Shown here piece by piece: positions 23,838 through 32,660 of a DNA stretch of 49,839 nt. The DNA comes from Oscillospiraceae bacterium (lineage in GTDB: Bacteria > Bacillota > Clostridia > Oscillospirales > Ruminococcaceae). Below the pieces are notes generated by a model. That model made no database searches. It worked only from the letters and a program-made list of their open reading frames with translations, and was not told the origin of the DNA. A program made the position numbers and the translations under genes. Location: positions 1 through 49,839 of the forward strand of contig CACXZI010000005.1 in NCBI GenBank assembly GCA_902772105.1, in the 5' to 3' direction. Position 1 is the first letter of the stretch. Every line of letters begins with the position of its first letter.

Positions 23838-25529
23838 ATGAAAAAATGTTTTAAATATTTGTTAATAACAGTAAGTTTAAGTTTTTTAACAATGTCGAAC
23901 AACGTTTCTGCAAAAAATGAAGAAAAAAATCAAAATGAAGAATTTTCTACATATACCGTACAATGCGATTCAAAAAACAAAAACTGTGAAGATAATGAAA
24001 AATATTACGAAAATTTAGGAAATCTTGCTGTTTATTCTTTGTTATATGAAATTCCAGATATATCTAAAGAAACACTGAAAAATGTTGTTTTATCTTGGAA
24101 TAAAGGCCATGGCAGACGATATTATTTAAATACCTATATTATTTTAAATAAAGATAAGAAAAAAATCAAAAATTTTTATAAAGACATATCAAAAAAAATT
24201 GAGAAATATACAAAAGATAATAACAATACTAAAGAAGACATTGAAAAATATATAGAGAAAATGGTAGAAGAAAAAAATATAAATTTAAATAACCTAAAAA
24301 ATAAATATATAAAATTAATTGAAAATACAATAAAAGAAAACGAAAAAAAAATTGAAGATTTAAAAAAAGAATTAAAAAAGCCTAATAATGATAAATTTTT
24401 TATTGAATTTGCTAAAAGAGACAAAGAAGAAGAAGAAAAACAAAAATATGAAAAATATGATCACAAAAATATTATAGAAGAAATTAAATTTAAAGATGAT
24501 AAAATATTAATAGAAAACGGAAAAAAAAGAGCTGAGAAAAAAATTAAAAGAATAGCTTTAATCAATGAAAAGTTAGAAAGAAACATAAAAGATACAAAAA
24601 AAATAAAAAAATCAGAATTGAATTCTGTTTTAAAAGGAATTTTTAAATCTAACAATGCGTTTTTTATAAGTGATTATGGAAATAGATACAGTTTAGATAT
24701 TTATTTTAAAAATTCTTCGTATAACACTGATGTTATTAACCATCTATATTCAAGACATTTTCTTGAAACATTGGATAAAGAATTAGAAAAACGAAAAAAA
24801 AATAAATGTGTAAAAAGAGCAATGAAAAAAACAGAAAAAGAATATAAAGAAATGGTGAAAAGATGCCAAGAAAATGAAGATATAAAAAATTTAGATATAA
24901 AAGACATGAAAGAATATGTAGAATATTGTAAAAGTAGTGTAATTCCTCCAACAGTTTTTGATTATTCAGTAAGGCGTGGCCTTAATAATTCAATTTATTT
25001 ATACAGTTTAGAAAAAGGTTTAACTGAAATTATTTCAAAAATAATAAAAAGCGATAAATTTAAAGAAAAGCTAAAAAAAAGTTTAACAAAAGAACGCTTT
25101 GAAAAATTAAAAAGTGGATTGTTAAAAAATATTAAATTTACAGAAAAATATACTAAAATAGCCAAAGATAAATTAATGGGAAAAAATACTTTAAATTTAG
25201 GAGAAGAAGACATAAAAAACAACATTAAATGGCAAAAAGAACACTTAGAAAATGTTAAAAAACAAAAAGAAGATAAATATGTAAATAAAAAACGAACCAT
25301 AAAAGATGCTGAAAAATCTTTAAAAGAAAACGAAAAAAAATTAAAAGATAGAGAAGAATTAAGAGAAATTGGAGAAGAAAAAAGAGAAAATGAATTAGAT
25401 GAATATAAATATGAAAAATCTCAAATAAATGATTGGTTAAAACAACTAAAAAATGCTAAATTTAAAGATATACAAAGAGCAAAAGATTTGATTAAATATG
25501 AAAAAATTGAACTAAGACAAAATAATTGA
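23838..25529 (+). CDS. Secreted protein type B, copy 2 (island member 7)
   Basis: Not recognised. 563 aa with a signal peptide ('YLLITVSLSFLTMS', cut at VSA-K). Paralogue of 20332-22014: 'YYENLGNLAVY' at 56-66, 'DISKETLKN' after it, 'YSLDIYFKNSSY' as the second strand patch, and 'KSDKFKEKLKKSLTKE' near 403, the same position as in copy 1. Residues 110-240 and 420-560 are long Lys/Glu heptad-like helices. It has more cysteines than most members ('VQCDSKNKNCEDN', 'NKCVKRAMKK'). SD is AAAGGTGGTT, as in copy 1. It ends with UGA. Confidence 0.82.
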   Translation: MKKCFKYLLITVSLSFLTMSNNVSAKNEEKNQNEEFSTYTVQCDSKNKNCEDNEKYYENLGNLAVYSLLYEIPDISKETLKNVVLSWNKGHGRRYYLNTYIILNKDKKKIKNFYKDISKKIEKYTKDNNNTKEDIEKYIEKMVEEKNINLNNLKNKYIKLIENTIKENEKKIEDLKKELKKPNNDKFFIEFAKRDKEEEEKQKYEKYDHKNIIEEIKFKDDKILIENGKKRAEKKIKRIALINEKLERNIKDTKKIKKSELNSVLKGIFKSNNAFFISDYGNRYSLDIYFKNSSYNTDVINHLYSRHFLETLDKELEKRKKNKCVKRAMKKTEKEYKEMVKRCQENEDIKNLDIKDMKEYVEYCKSSVIPPTVFDYSVRRGLNNSIYLYSLEKGLTEIISKIIKSDKFKEKLKKSLTKERFEKLKSGLLKNIKFTEKYTKIAKDKLMGKNTLNLGEEDIKNNIKWQKEHLENVKKQKEDKYVNKKRTIKDAEKSLKENEKKLKDREELREIGEEKRENELDEYKYEKSQINDWLKQLKNAKFKDIQRAKDLIKYEKIELRQNN

Positions 25530-25550
25530 TTTATTATTTTGTCAAAAAGC

Positions 25551-25578
25551 TTGATTTTTTGTAGAAAAATGGTATAAT
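25551..25578 (+). promoter_or_regulatory. Extended -10 promoter of island member 8
   Basis: TTGATT (25551-25556), 16-base spacer, TGGTATAAT with perfect TATAAT at 25573-25578 and the TGn extension. 36 bases before the ATG at 25615. Confidence 0.72.
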
Positions 25579-25614
25579 TTAAGTATGTATGAAGAGAAAA
25601 TTGGAGGTTTTAAT

Positions 25615-26445
25615 ATGAAATTAAAAAGAATTTTATTAAGTTTAATTTTAGTGGCAACACTACCATTTGCTATGAAAGTTAGCGCAAAAGGAAAATTCGG
25701 TTTACTAACAACAAAAGATTGTATTTCAACAGCAAATCCTAAAGATACTATAAGTTTTTCAGAAATAAATACAAAATTGTGTAACGATTTTCAAGATTGT
25801 AATTTATTAATCAAATTCAACGAAGAAAATAAAACACCTCAAATAACTAATGCTATATATTTACAAATTTTTAGTAAGTTAATAACCAATGTTTTTATTG
25901 ATAATATTAAGGAAAATTATAATTTAGATTTAGATGAATTTAAAATAAAAGATTATGAAAAAGTTGATTTAAATAATGTTTTATTTGCTTTTAATTCTTC
26001 ATTAGCACTAGGAAATGACCAACAATCAATTCCTGAAATTTTCAAAAAACTTGTTAATTCAAAAGATTGGAATTTTTATATAGCAAAAAATATTACTAAA
26101 AATTTAGGTCAAGAAAAATTTAATATACTAGGTAGATATGTAGGATATATACTTGAAACAGGATTAGATTGTGTTTATAATAAACAATTTAAACCAAAAA
26201 TTGAAAAATACATAAACAAAGGAGCATTAGATAAAATACTTAATGGTATAATTTCAAGATATAATGAACTAAAAAATAAACCTGAATTTAAAGAAAACTC
26301 TGAGTTATTTAAAGAAAAACATCCTGAATATCCAGAAGGATTTATAGAAGAAATTAATAGAATTAAAAATCTTAATAAGGAAGAACAAAAAAAATATTTT
26401 GGAGAAATCCTCTACAAAATGAGCTTTGACTTTAAACAAGCTTAA
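25615..26445 (+). CDS. Secreted protein, island member 8
   Basis: Not recognised. I use the ATG at 25615, which follows TTGGAGG by a normal spacing; the in-frame ATG at 25585 lies only a few bases after the -10 element and lacks an SD. 276 aa with a signal peptide ('ILLSLILVATLPFAM', cut at VSA-K). The mature protein is less repetitive than its neighbours: 'NLLIKFNEENKTPQITNAI' (the strand-helix pattern seen in other members), 'LFAFNSSLALGND', 'KDWNFYIAKNITKNLG' (compare the 'SxxFKxxLKxN' patch) and a helical C-terminus. As one of the most globular members it may best reveal the fold. Confidence 0.8.
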   Translation: MKLKRILLSLILVATLPFAMKVSAKGKFGLLTTKDCISTANPKDTISFSEINTKLCNDFQDCNLLIKFNEENKTPQITNAIYLQIFSKLITNVFIDNIKENYNLDLDEFKIKDYEKVDLNNVLFAFNSSLALGNDQQSIPEIFKKLVNSKDWNFYIAKNITKNLGQEKFNILGRYVGYILETGLDCVYNKQFKPKIEKYINKGALDKILNGIISRYNELKNKPEFKENSELFKEKHPEYPEGFIEEINRIKNLNKEEQKKYFGEILYKMSFDFKQA

Positions 26446-26571
26446 ATATAGAAAAATTTTTATTATTTAAAAACAAAATTTAACAAAAAAAATAAGCAAT
26501 ATTGTCTTCATATTTTTTAATAAAAAAGAGATAATAATAATATAACATAGATAAATATCGAGGTGTTAAAT

Positions 26572-27546
26572 ATGAAAAAATTGAATTTAAAAGTTTTATT
26601 ATTAATCACTTTATTGAGTGGAATTTGCTTTAAAGCGAGTGCCACAGCTATGAAAGAAAATAGTTTGGTTAAATATAATCCTAATAATGCCATCACAGGA
26701 AATAAAGAAGTTACCGAATATAAAGAAAATAATGGTGTTATAACCGAAATTAAAAAAGAAAGCAAAAAAGATAAAGGAAAAATTTACAATTTAGTTATAA
26801 AAGATACAAGTGGTAGTACATCAACATGCAAAGAAAGAATATATTTTGATTATATATTAAAAATTCTGGAAACTGAATTTAGTGATAGATATAAAATAGA
26901 ATTAGGAAATATATTTAAAAACATAAACATTAGTAGAAATAATGGTAATATTTACATTAACTTCGAATTATCGGTTCCTACTGAAGAAGAAGTAATATCA
27001 GATAAAATAATAGAATTTGCGTCATCTATTTTTATTCCTAAAGATTTAAATAAAACAAAAAATAATTTAAATGAAATAATTAATAAATATAATTTAAAAG
27101 ATATGAAAATTGAAAAAGAAAAAATAATAAATGAAGAAATAGATAAACTAAATAAATATGAAGCCGAAATTAAGACAAAATACGATAATAGAAGAAGTTT
27201 TTTCAATAGTCCTATGCAAGGTTTTTTTGGAATCAATAACATGTTTAGTAATATAGAAAAAATGTTTGATAGTTCATTTTTTGCTAATGACTTATTTACC
27301 AGTGATCCATTTAAAGATAGTGAATTAAATGACATAAAAAAAGAAGTTAAACAAGAAAGAGAAGAACAAGAAAAAAATGATATTATTAATAAAATAGAAG
27401 AGAAAAAATCAGGATTGATGAAATTAAAGAATAAAGAAACTGATTTAAAAGATCTTACCGCTCTAATAAATAATATTGAAAGTTTAAACTCAGATGGACA
27501 ATACATTAAAATATCGAAAAGTATTTCATCTGTTAGCACAAATTAA
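26572..27546 (+). CDS. Secreted protein, island member 9
   Basis: Not recognised. The start is the ATG at 26572 after GAGGTG (26560-26565), giving 324 aa. The signal peptide is about residues 1-25 ('VLLLITLLSGICFKASA'). The mature chain has 'IYNLVIKDTSGSTSTCKER' (strand and turn), a helix 'YFDYILKILETEF', a second strand patch 'GNIYINFELSVPTEE', then coiled coil. Around residues 205-245 is a Phe/Asn/Ser-rich loop ('FFNSPMQGFFGINNMF') between two coiled-coil arms, positioned like the aromatic loops of members 3 and 10. The C-terminus is a Lys/Leu heptad helix. A hairpin terminator follows. Confidence 0.8.
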   Translation: MKKLNLKVLLLITLLSGICFKASATAMKENSLVKYNPNNAITGNKEVTEYKENNGVITEIKKESKKDKGKIYNLVIKDTSGSTSTCKERIYFDYILKILETEFSDRYKIELGNIFKNINISRNNGNIYINFELSVPTEEEVISDKIIEFASSIFIPKDLNKTKNNLNEIINKYNLKDMKIEKEKIINEEIDKLNKYEAEIKTKYDNRRSFFNSPMQGFFGINNMFSNIEKMFDSSFFANDLFTSDPFKDSELNDIKKEVKQEREEQEKNDIINKIEEKKSGLMKLKNKETDLKDLTALINNIESLNSDGQYIKISKSISSVSTN

Positions 27547-27567
27547 ATATTAAATAGATAAATTTTT

Positions 27568-27604
27568 GGGGTATGTTTTTATATCATTCCCCTATTTTTT
27601 TTAT
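27568..27604 (+). terminator. Terminator after island member 9
   Basis: GGGGTATG (27568-27575) and CATTCCCC (27585-27592) form a stem with one mismatch, followed by TATTTTTTTT. 21 bases after the stop codon. Confidence 0.8.
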
Positions 27605-27634
27605 GTTATATGACAAAAAATAAAAATTAATATA

Positions 27635-27662
27635 TTGACTTTTTTGTATTTTTTTGTATAAT
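27635..27662 (+). promoter_or_regulatory. Promoter of island member 10
   Basis: TTGACT (27635-27640), 16-base T-rich spacer, TATAAT (27657-27662), 35 bases before the ATG at 27698. Confidence 0.75.
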
Positions 27663-27697
27663 AACATTATAACATGTTAATTTTAGGAGATTATAAA

Positions 27698-28846
27698 ATG
27701 AAAAAATATAAAAAAATTACTACATTAATTATTAGCCTTATTACAATAAATAGTTTTTGTTGTAGTGTTAGTGCTTTTAAATATATTAACAGAGATAGAG
27801 ATAAGTTTTACGATGAAGGTAACAAAGTGAAAAGAAAAAACATAAAAACTAAATCTGTTAAAGAACAAAAAGGATTTACATATTCAATGAGTGTTAAAAG
27901 GCCAGAAAATGCTCCGGGAAATTATATAGATTTTTTTAATAAATGTTTTATGTATATATTTTCTAAAAAAACTCCCTATAAAGAAAAAGAAGGCATTAAC
28001 ATGAATTCATTTTTTAGAAATTGTAACTATAGATATAATGGCGAAAGTTTTTATTCAAACCAGTATGTGTTTAATAACAGTAAAAGAAATCTTGAAGACT
28101 TAAAAAATTTCTATAAAAATAATATGGCAGATAGAGAATTTAGTAAATATTTTAACGAATATGATTTTGGTAACAGTAAATATAGTTATGGTGATTTTAA
28201 TAATAACAAAACAATTTTTAGTGAAGACGAATATAAAAAATTTTTAAATAGCTATTGTAATCGTTTATTCGAAAGATTTAAAGCTTTTTCATACTTAATT
28301 AGAAGAAAATATGAAAGAAGAGAATTAGATAAATTAAAAAAGATTTTAGAATTGCATTACAAAGATACATCACATAGTGAAGATGTTTTATCTTTTATGA
28401 ATCAATCTAAAAATATGAGAAAACTTATTAAAACTATGTTAGAAATTGTGAAACATAAACAACAAAAGAAACAAAACAAACTTTTAGATAAAAAAAGAAA
28501 AAAAGATAAAGATTATGAAGATGAGCTATTTTCAGATTTTTCAGACGATTTATACTATAATCGTTATAATAGTTATGACTTTTTTAATGATGATTACTAT
28601 TTAAATAAAGATGAAGATGAAGATGATTTTAATTACAAATTAAAACATGTTGACAATTATAGTTTCAAAGAATGTTTAGATACTTATCACAGATTAGGAA
28701 TAAAAGATATTAAAAATCTTAAAAGCATAACTTTTGATAAATTTAAAGAATCAGTTAAATCTGTTGATTTCAAAAACAATACTGAGTCAATTGTTAGAAA
28801 AATAGAAGAAGTTAGTGGAACTGTTGAAACACTTGAAAAAAACTGA
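27698..28846 (+). CDS. Secreted protein with aromatic/acidic loop, island member 10
   Basis: Not recognised. The start is the ATG at 27698 after TTAGGAG; an upstream in-frame ATG at 27674 lies too close to the -10 element. 382 aa with a signal peptide ('ITTLIISLITINSFCC', cut at VSA-F). 'FTYSMSVKRPENAPGNYI' followed by 'FFNKCFMYIFSKKTP' repeats the strand-helix-KxP pattern of the A/B proteins. The middle is Tyr/Asn-rich. Around residues 275-320 is an acidic and aromatic loop ('YYNRYNSYDFFNDDYY', then 'KDEDEDDF') like the Asp-tract loop of member 3. It has its own promoter and terminator and closes the island. Confidence 0.8.
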   Translation: MKKYKKITTLIISLITINSFCCSVSAFKYINRDRDKFYDEGNKVKRKNIKTKSVKEQKGFTYSMSVKRPENAPGNYIDFFNKCFMYIFSKKTPYKEKEGINMNSFFRNCNYRYNGESFYSNQYVFNNSKRNLEDLKNFYKNNMADREFSKYFNEYDFGNSKYSYGDFNNNKTIFSEDEYKKFLNSYCNRLFERFKAFSYLIRRKYERRELDKLKKILELHYKDTSHSEDVLSFMNQSKNMRKLIKTMLEIVKHKQQKKQNKLLDKKRKKDKDYEDELFSDFSDDLYYNRYNSYDFFNDDYYLNKDEDEDDFNYKLKHVDNYSFKECLDTYHRLGIKDIKNLKSITFDKFKESVKSVDFKNNTESIVRKIEEVSGTVETLEKN

Positions 28847-28854
28847 TAAATTTT

Positions 28855-28899
28855 AAACAGTTAATTTTTGAACAATCAAAATTAACTGTTTTTTTATTT
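28855..28899 (+). terminator. Terminator at the end of the secreted-protein island
   Basis: AACAGTTAATTTTTG (28856-28870) pairs with CAAAATTAACTGTT (28877-28890) with one bulged T, followed by T7A and more T. Ten bases after the last stop codon. Confidence 0.85.
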
Positions 28900-29149
28900 T
28901 TAATAAAATAATTTCTAAAAAATTCATACATACTTAAATAAATTTATAAGATTTCAGCGCCTATCACAGTGAATACACTAACATTAAATATTTATTATAT
29001 AATAAAAACTGTTTTATTACTTATTCTATGTAAAATTAACACAACGCAATCAAAAAAACCTTCTACTTCATTGCAATGATAGCGCTAAATTAATTTTTGA
29101 AAAAATAATAAAACAATCAATCAACACCCAAAAGTCAATAAAAATATAT

Positions 29150-30628
29150 CTATTTTTCCATAGATTTCATAGTTGGAAACAAAATAACATCTCTTATGCT
29201 TTCACTATTAGTTATGAGCATAACTAATCTGTCTATTCCAATTCCCATTCCACCAGTTGGAGGCATTCCATATTCCAAAGCAGTTAAGAAATCTTCATCA
29301 ACTTCACAAGCTTCTTCATCACCCATCTGCTTCAAACGTGCTTGTTCTTCAAATCTTTCTCGCTGATCAACAGGGTCATTAAGTTCTGAAAAAGCATTAG
29401 CAAATTCTTTTCCATCAATAAATAATTCAAACCTCTCTGTGAAATTCAAATCATCTCTACATCTCTTTGCTAAAGGTGAAATTTCTATAGGGTATGTTGT
29501 AACAAATGTAGGATTTTTTAAATTCTTTTCAACAAATTCTTCAAAAAATAAATTTAAAATATCCCCTACTTTATGTCTTTCTTCAAATTCAACCCCATTT
29601 TCTTTTGCAACTTTTCTGGCTTCTTCCACAGTTTTAATCTTACTAAAATCTACCTTAGCATATTTTAAAATCAAATCACTCATAGTAGCTTTTTCAAAAG
29701 GTTTATTCAAATCTATTTTTAAATCTCCATAAACTATTTCATCTTTTTTCAAAACAGCTCTTGCAACATACTTTATCATACGTTCTGTTATATCCATCAT
29801 TCCCTCTATATCTGTGTATGCTTTATATAGCTCTAACAATGTAAATTCAGGATTATGTTTTGTGTCTATTCCTTCATTTCTAAAAACACGACCTATTTCA
29901 AAAACTCTGTCGAATCCCCCAACAATTAAACGTTTTAAATGCAACTCCAGTGCAATTCTCAAAACCATCTCTATGTCTAAACTGTTGTGATGAGTTAAAA
30001 ATGGCCTTGCAAATGCTCCACTTGCCTGACTGCTCAAAATCGGAGTTTCAACTTCAATGAAACCCTCTTCTCCTAAAAATTTACGAATCTGCAATAAAAT
30101 TTCACTCCGCTTTAAAAACGTCTCTTTAACATTTTTATTAACAATTAAATCAACATATCGCTGCCTATATCGCAAATCTGTATCCTGCAATCCATGAAAC
30201 TTTTCTGGAAGTGGCCTTAATGCTTTTGCTAAAAGAGTTATTTTAAAAGTTTTAATAGAAATTTCTCCAGCATTCGTTTTGCAAATTTCCCCAACAACTC
30301 CTATAATATCCCCCACGTCAAACTTTTTAAAAGCTTTAAAATTATCCTCTTCCATACAGTCTTTTTTAATATAACACTGCAATTCCCCAAAAAAATCTTT
30401 TAAATGAGCAAAACAAATATTTCCCATAACACGTTTACTCATAATTCTTCCTGCTAAACTAACTTCTTTTCCTTCAAACTTTTCATATTCATCAACAACC
30501 TGCTTTGTATTACAGTTAACATCAAACTTTGTTATAAAAAACGGATCTTGCCCTTTTTCTCTTAAAACCTTTAACTTTTCTTTTCTTGCTAAAACCTCTC
30601 CATTTAGCTTTTCTTTATTATTCGACAT
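29150..30628 (-). CDS. lysS: Lysyl-tRNA synthetase, class II
   Basis: Charges tRNA-Lys. 492 aa, the normal bacterial length. An N-terminal OB-fold anticodon-binding domain covers about residues 55-150 ('VSLAGRIMSKRVMGNICFAHL'). The catalytic core has motif 1 around 'FLGEEGFIEVETPIL', motif 2 'RVFRNEGIDTKHNPEFTLLE' and motif 3 'GMGIGIDRLVMLI'. It follows greA by 24 bases, and greA-lysS is a common Bacillota pair. No terminator is obvious before the converging island end about 300 bases away. Confidence 0.97.
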   Translation of the reverse strand: MSNNKEKLNGEVLARKEKLKVLREKGQDPFFITKFDVNCNTKQVVDEYEKFEGKEVSLAGRIMSKRVMGNICFAHLKDFFGELQCYIKKDCMEEDNFKAFKKFDVGDIIGVVGEICKTNAGEISIKTFKITLLAKALRPLPEKFHGLQDTDLRYRQRYVDLIVNKNVKETFLKRSEILLQIRKFLGEEGFIEVETPILSSQASGAFARPFLTHHNSLDIEMVLRIALELHLKRLIVGGFDRVFEIGRVFRNEGIDTKHNPEFTLLELYKAYTDIEGMMDITERMIKYVARAVLKKDEIVYGDLKIDLNKPFEKATMSDLILKYAKVDFSKIKTVEEARKVAKENGVEFEERHKVGDILNLFFEEFVEKNLKNPTFVTTYPIEISPLAKRCRDDLNFTERFELFIDGKEFANAFSELNDPVDQRERFEEQARLKQMGDEEACEVDEDFLTALEYGMPPTGGMGIGIDRLVMLITNSESIRDVILFPTMKSMEK

Positions 30629-30652
30629 AAAAACATCCCATCTTTTTAAAAT

Positions 30653-31132
30653 CTATATACTAATATCTAAAATTTCATATTCTACAAACCCTGCTGGAAT
30701 TTTTATTTTAACAGTTTCCCCAACTTTATGGCCAATTAAAGTTTTCCCAACAGGAGATTCATCAGATATTTTTCCTTCATCCGGATTAGTTTCCATAGAA
30801 CCAACAATTCTATAACTTAATGTTTCATTGGTTTTTAAATCTTTTATTTCAACTCTACTCCCAATTTGAACCACATCATTTGTTAGTTCATTAGAATCTA
30901 AAATAGTGACATTTTTTAACATATTCTCAAGCTGCATTATTCTAGCTTCAACTTTTGCTTGCTCATTTTTTGCCTCATCATATTCACTATTTTCAGATAA
31001 ATCTCCAAAAGATAAAGCAACTTTTAATTTCTCAGCAACTTCTTTTCTGGTTTTAGTCCTCAAAATCTCTAATTCTTCTTCTAGTTTTTTTAAACCTTCC
31101 GAAGTTAAAATAGTTTTTTTTTCTGATTCCAA
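30653..31132 (-). CDS. greA: Transcription elongation factor GreA
   Basis: Rescues backtracked RNA polymerase by stimulating transcript cleavage. The N-terminal antiparallel coiled coil is at about residues 10-75, with the acidic tip in '[19 protein letters not shown]', and the C-terminal FKBP-like domain has '[20 protein letters not shown]' and '[10 protein letters not shown]'. 159 aa, full length. The start is the TTG at 31132, placed six bases after GAGGGTG. A TTGATA-17-TATAAT promoter lies at 31176-31204, and lysS follows. Confidence 0.96.
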   Translation of the reverse strand: MESEKKTILTSEGLKKLEEELEILRTKTRKEVAEKLKVALSFGDLSENSEYDEAKNEQAKVEARIMQLENMLKNVTILDSNELTNDVVQIGSRVEIKDLKTNETLSYRIVGSMETNPDEGKISDESPVGKTLIGHKVGETVKIKIPAGFVEYEILDISI

Positions 31133-31175
31133 CTAAATCACCCTCAATACAAATTTTAGTAATTCAATATTTTTT

Positions 31176-31204
31176 ATTATATCAAATTTAAATTAAATTA
31201 TCAA
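31176..31204 (-). promoter_or_regulatory. Promoter of greA-lysS
   Basis: Minus strand: TTGATA (31199-31204), 17-base spacer, TATAAT (31176-31181), 43 bases before the TTG start. It sits directly after the fba stop codon. Confidence 0.7.
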
Positions 31205-31210
31205 TATTTA

Positions 31211-32239
31211 CTAAAATTTTATATGTGAATTAACAGAATTTAAATCTTCACATGCTCTAACAACCCTTTGTGCCATTCCTAAAGTTCCTTTTTTTAAATA
31301 TGACCTTGGGTCATAAAGCGACTTTACTCCAACCTCTTGCTCAACTTTTAAAACACCATCATAATTTTTAAACATATGATCTACAATAGGACGAGTAAAT
31401 GCATATTGTGTGTCTGTATCAACATTCATTTTAACAACACCATATTGAAGCGTTTCTTTAATTTCTTCTTCTGATGAACCAGAACCACCATGAAAAACAA
31501 ATTTAAAACTCTCCCCAACTCCATATTTTTTTTCTATCGCATTTTTCCCTTCTAATAAAACTTTAGGTTTTAGCTTAACATTTCCTGGCTTATACACCCC
31601 ATGAACATTTCCAAATGTTGCTGCAACCATATAGTTTTTGGAAATATTATTTAATGCTTCATATGCTTTTAACATATCTTCTGGTGTTGAATATAATTTT
31701 TTATTTTCAACTCCTTCATTGTTAACGCCATCTTCTTCTCCACCAACAACTCCTATTTCAATTTCTAAAATTATTTCATTTTCACAACATCTTTTTAATA
31801 AATCTTTTGCTATTTCTAAATTTTTTTCTAAAACAACATCCGACCCATCAAACATATGACTATTAAATAAATTTTTTAAACCTTCTTTTCTTCTTTGTTC
31901 TGTTATATCAATTAACGGAAGCAAAAATTTTTTTAAATCACAACTTCTACAATGATCTGTGTGTATTGCAACATTAATATCATATTTATTTGCAACAAGA
32001 TGAATATAATCAGCCAATGCAACTGCTCCTAAAACACTATCCTTAACATCAGCTCCACTTGCATGCGCCGCTCCACCTATTGAAACCTGAATTATTCCAT
32101 CCGAATTAGCTTTTTGCAAACCACTAAGAACAGCACTAGCAGTTTCCATATTAGAAACATTAAAAGCAGGGTATGCATATTTTTTTTCATAAGCTCTATT
32201 TAACATTTCGCAATATTGATTATAATCTACAACTGGCAT
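31211..32239 (-). CDS. fba: Class II fructose-1,6-bisphosphate aldolase
   Basis: Splits fructose-1,6-bisphosphate into two triose phosphates in glycolysis. The zinc-dependent class II signs are 'AIHTDHCRSC' (metal His and catalytic Asp), 'LEIEIGVVGGEEDGV', 'FGNVHGVYKPGNVKL' and 'FHGGSGSSEEEI' with the later metal His residues, plus 'VKMNVDTDTQYAFTRPI' for phosphate binding. I start at the ATG 32239, seven bases after GGAGG, giving 342 aa; five further codons upstream overlap the SD. It has a promoter about 120 bases upstream and a long A+T leader. Confidence 0.95.
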   Translation of the reverse strand: MPVVDYNQYCEMLNRAYEKKYAYPAFNVSNMETASAVLSGLQKANSDGIIQVSIGGAAHASGADVKDSVLGAVALADYIHLVANKYDINVAIHTDHCRSCDLKKFLLPLIDITEQRRKEGLKNLFNSHMFDGSDVVLEKNLEIAKDLLKRCCENEIILEIEIGVVGGEEDGVNNEGVENKKLYSTPEDMLKAYEALNNISKNYMVAATFGNVHGVYKPGNVKLKPKVLLEGKNAIEKKYGVGESFKFVFHGGSGSSEEEIKETLQYGVVKMNVDTDTQYAFTRPIVDHMFKNYDGVLKVEQEVGVKSLYDPRSYLKKGTLGMAQRVVRACEDLNSVNSHIKF

Positions 32240-32361
32240 ATAAAAAACCTCCAAAACACTTTATAAAAAATAATAAACACTAAAGGATTAAAAGATTCTA
32301 TATTTCTTTTTAAATTTAACCCTATTTACAGAGCAAAATTAAAATCACTCCAATCTTTAGT

Positions 32362-32390
32362 ATTATATCATTTTTAAAGTTTTTTGACAA
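32362..32390 (-). promoter_or_regulatory. Promoter of fba
   Basis: Minus strand: TTGTCA (32385-32390), 17-base spacer, TATAAT (32362-32367). The spacer and -10 ACTTTAAAAATGATATAATA closely match the promoter at 41248-41276. It implies a 5' leader of about 115 bases. Confidence 0.7.
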
Positions 32391-32660
32391 GTTTTTATTT
32401 TTTAAATATTAAAACAAAATATTTAGACAAATAAATTTAAAAAATATTAATTAAGAACAAAAACTAACTAAATTATCACATAAAAATAATTTTTTATTAA
32501 AATAAACATCACATATACATAACATTTAAATATATTCATTAATTTCATAACAACATCTTATCAGTTATAAACATATTAGTTTATAATTATTTTAAAAATA
32601 ATTTTTGACATAACATAAAATCTCATCAATTTTTATATCAGACAAAAATATTAATTAAGA

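Noticed and set aside
13626..28846. Island considered as a prophage, integrated element or surface-layer locus
   Set aside because: No integrase, terminase, portal, tail, transposase or att repeats; no SLH domains or sorting signals; composition equals the surroundings.
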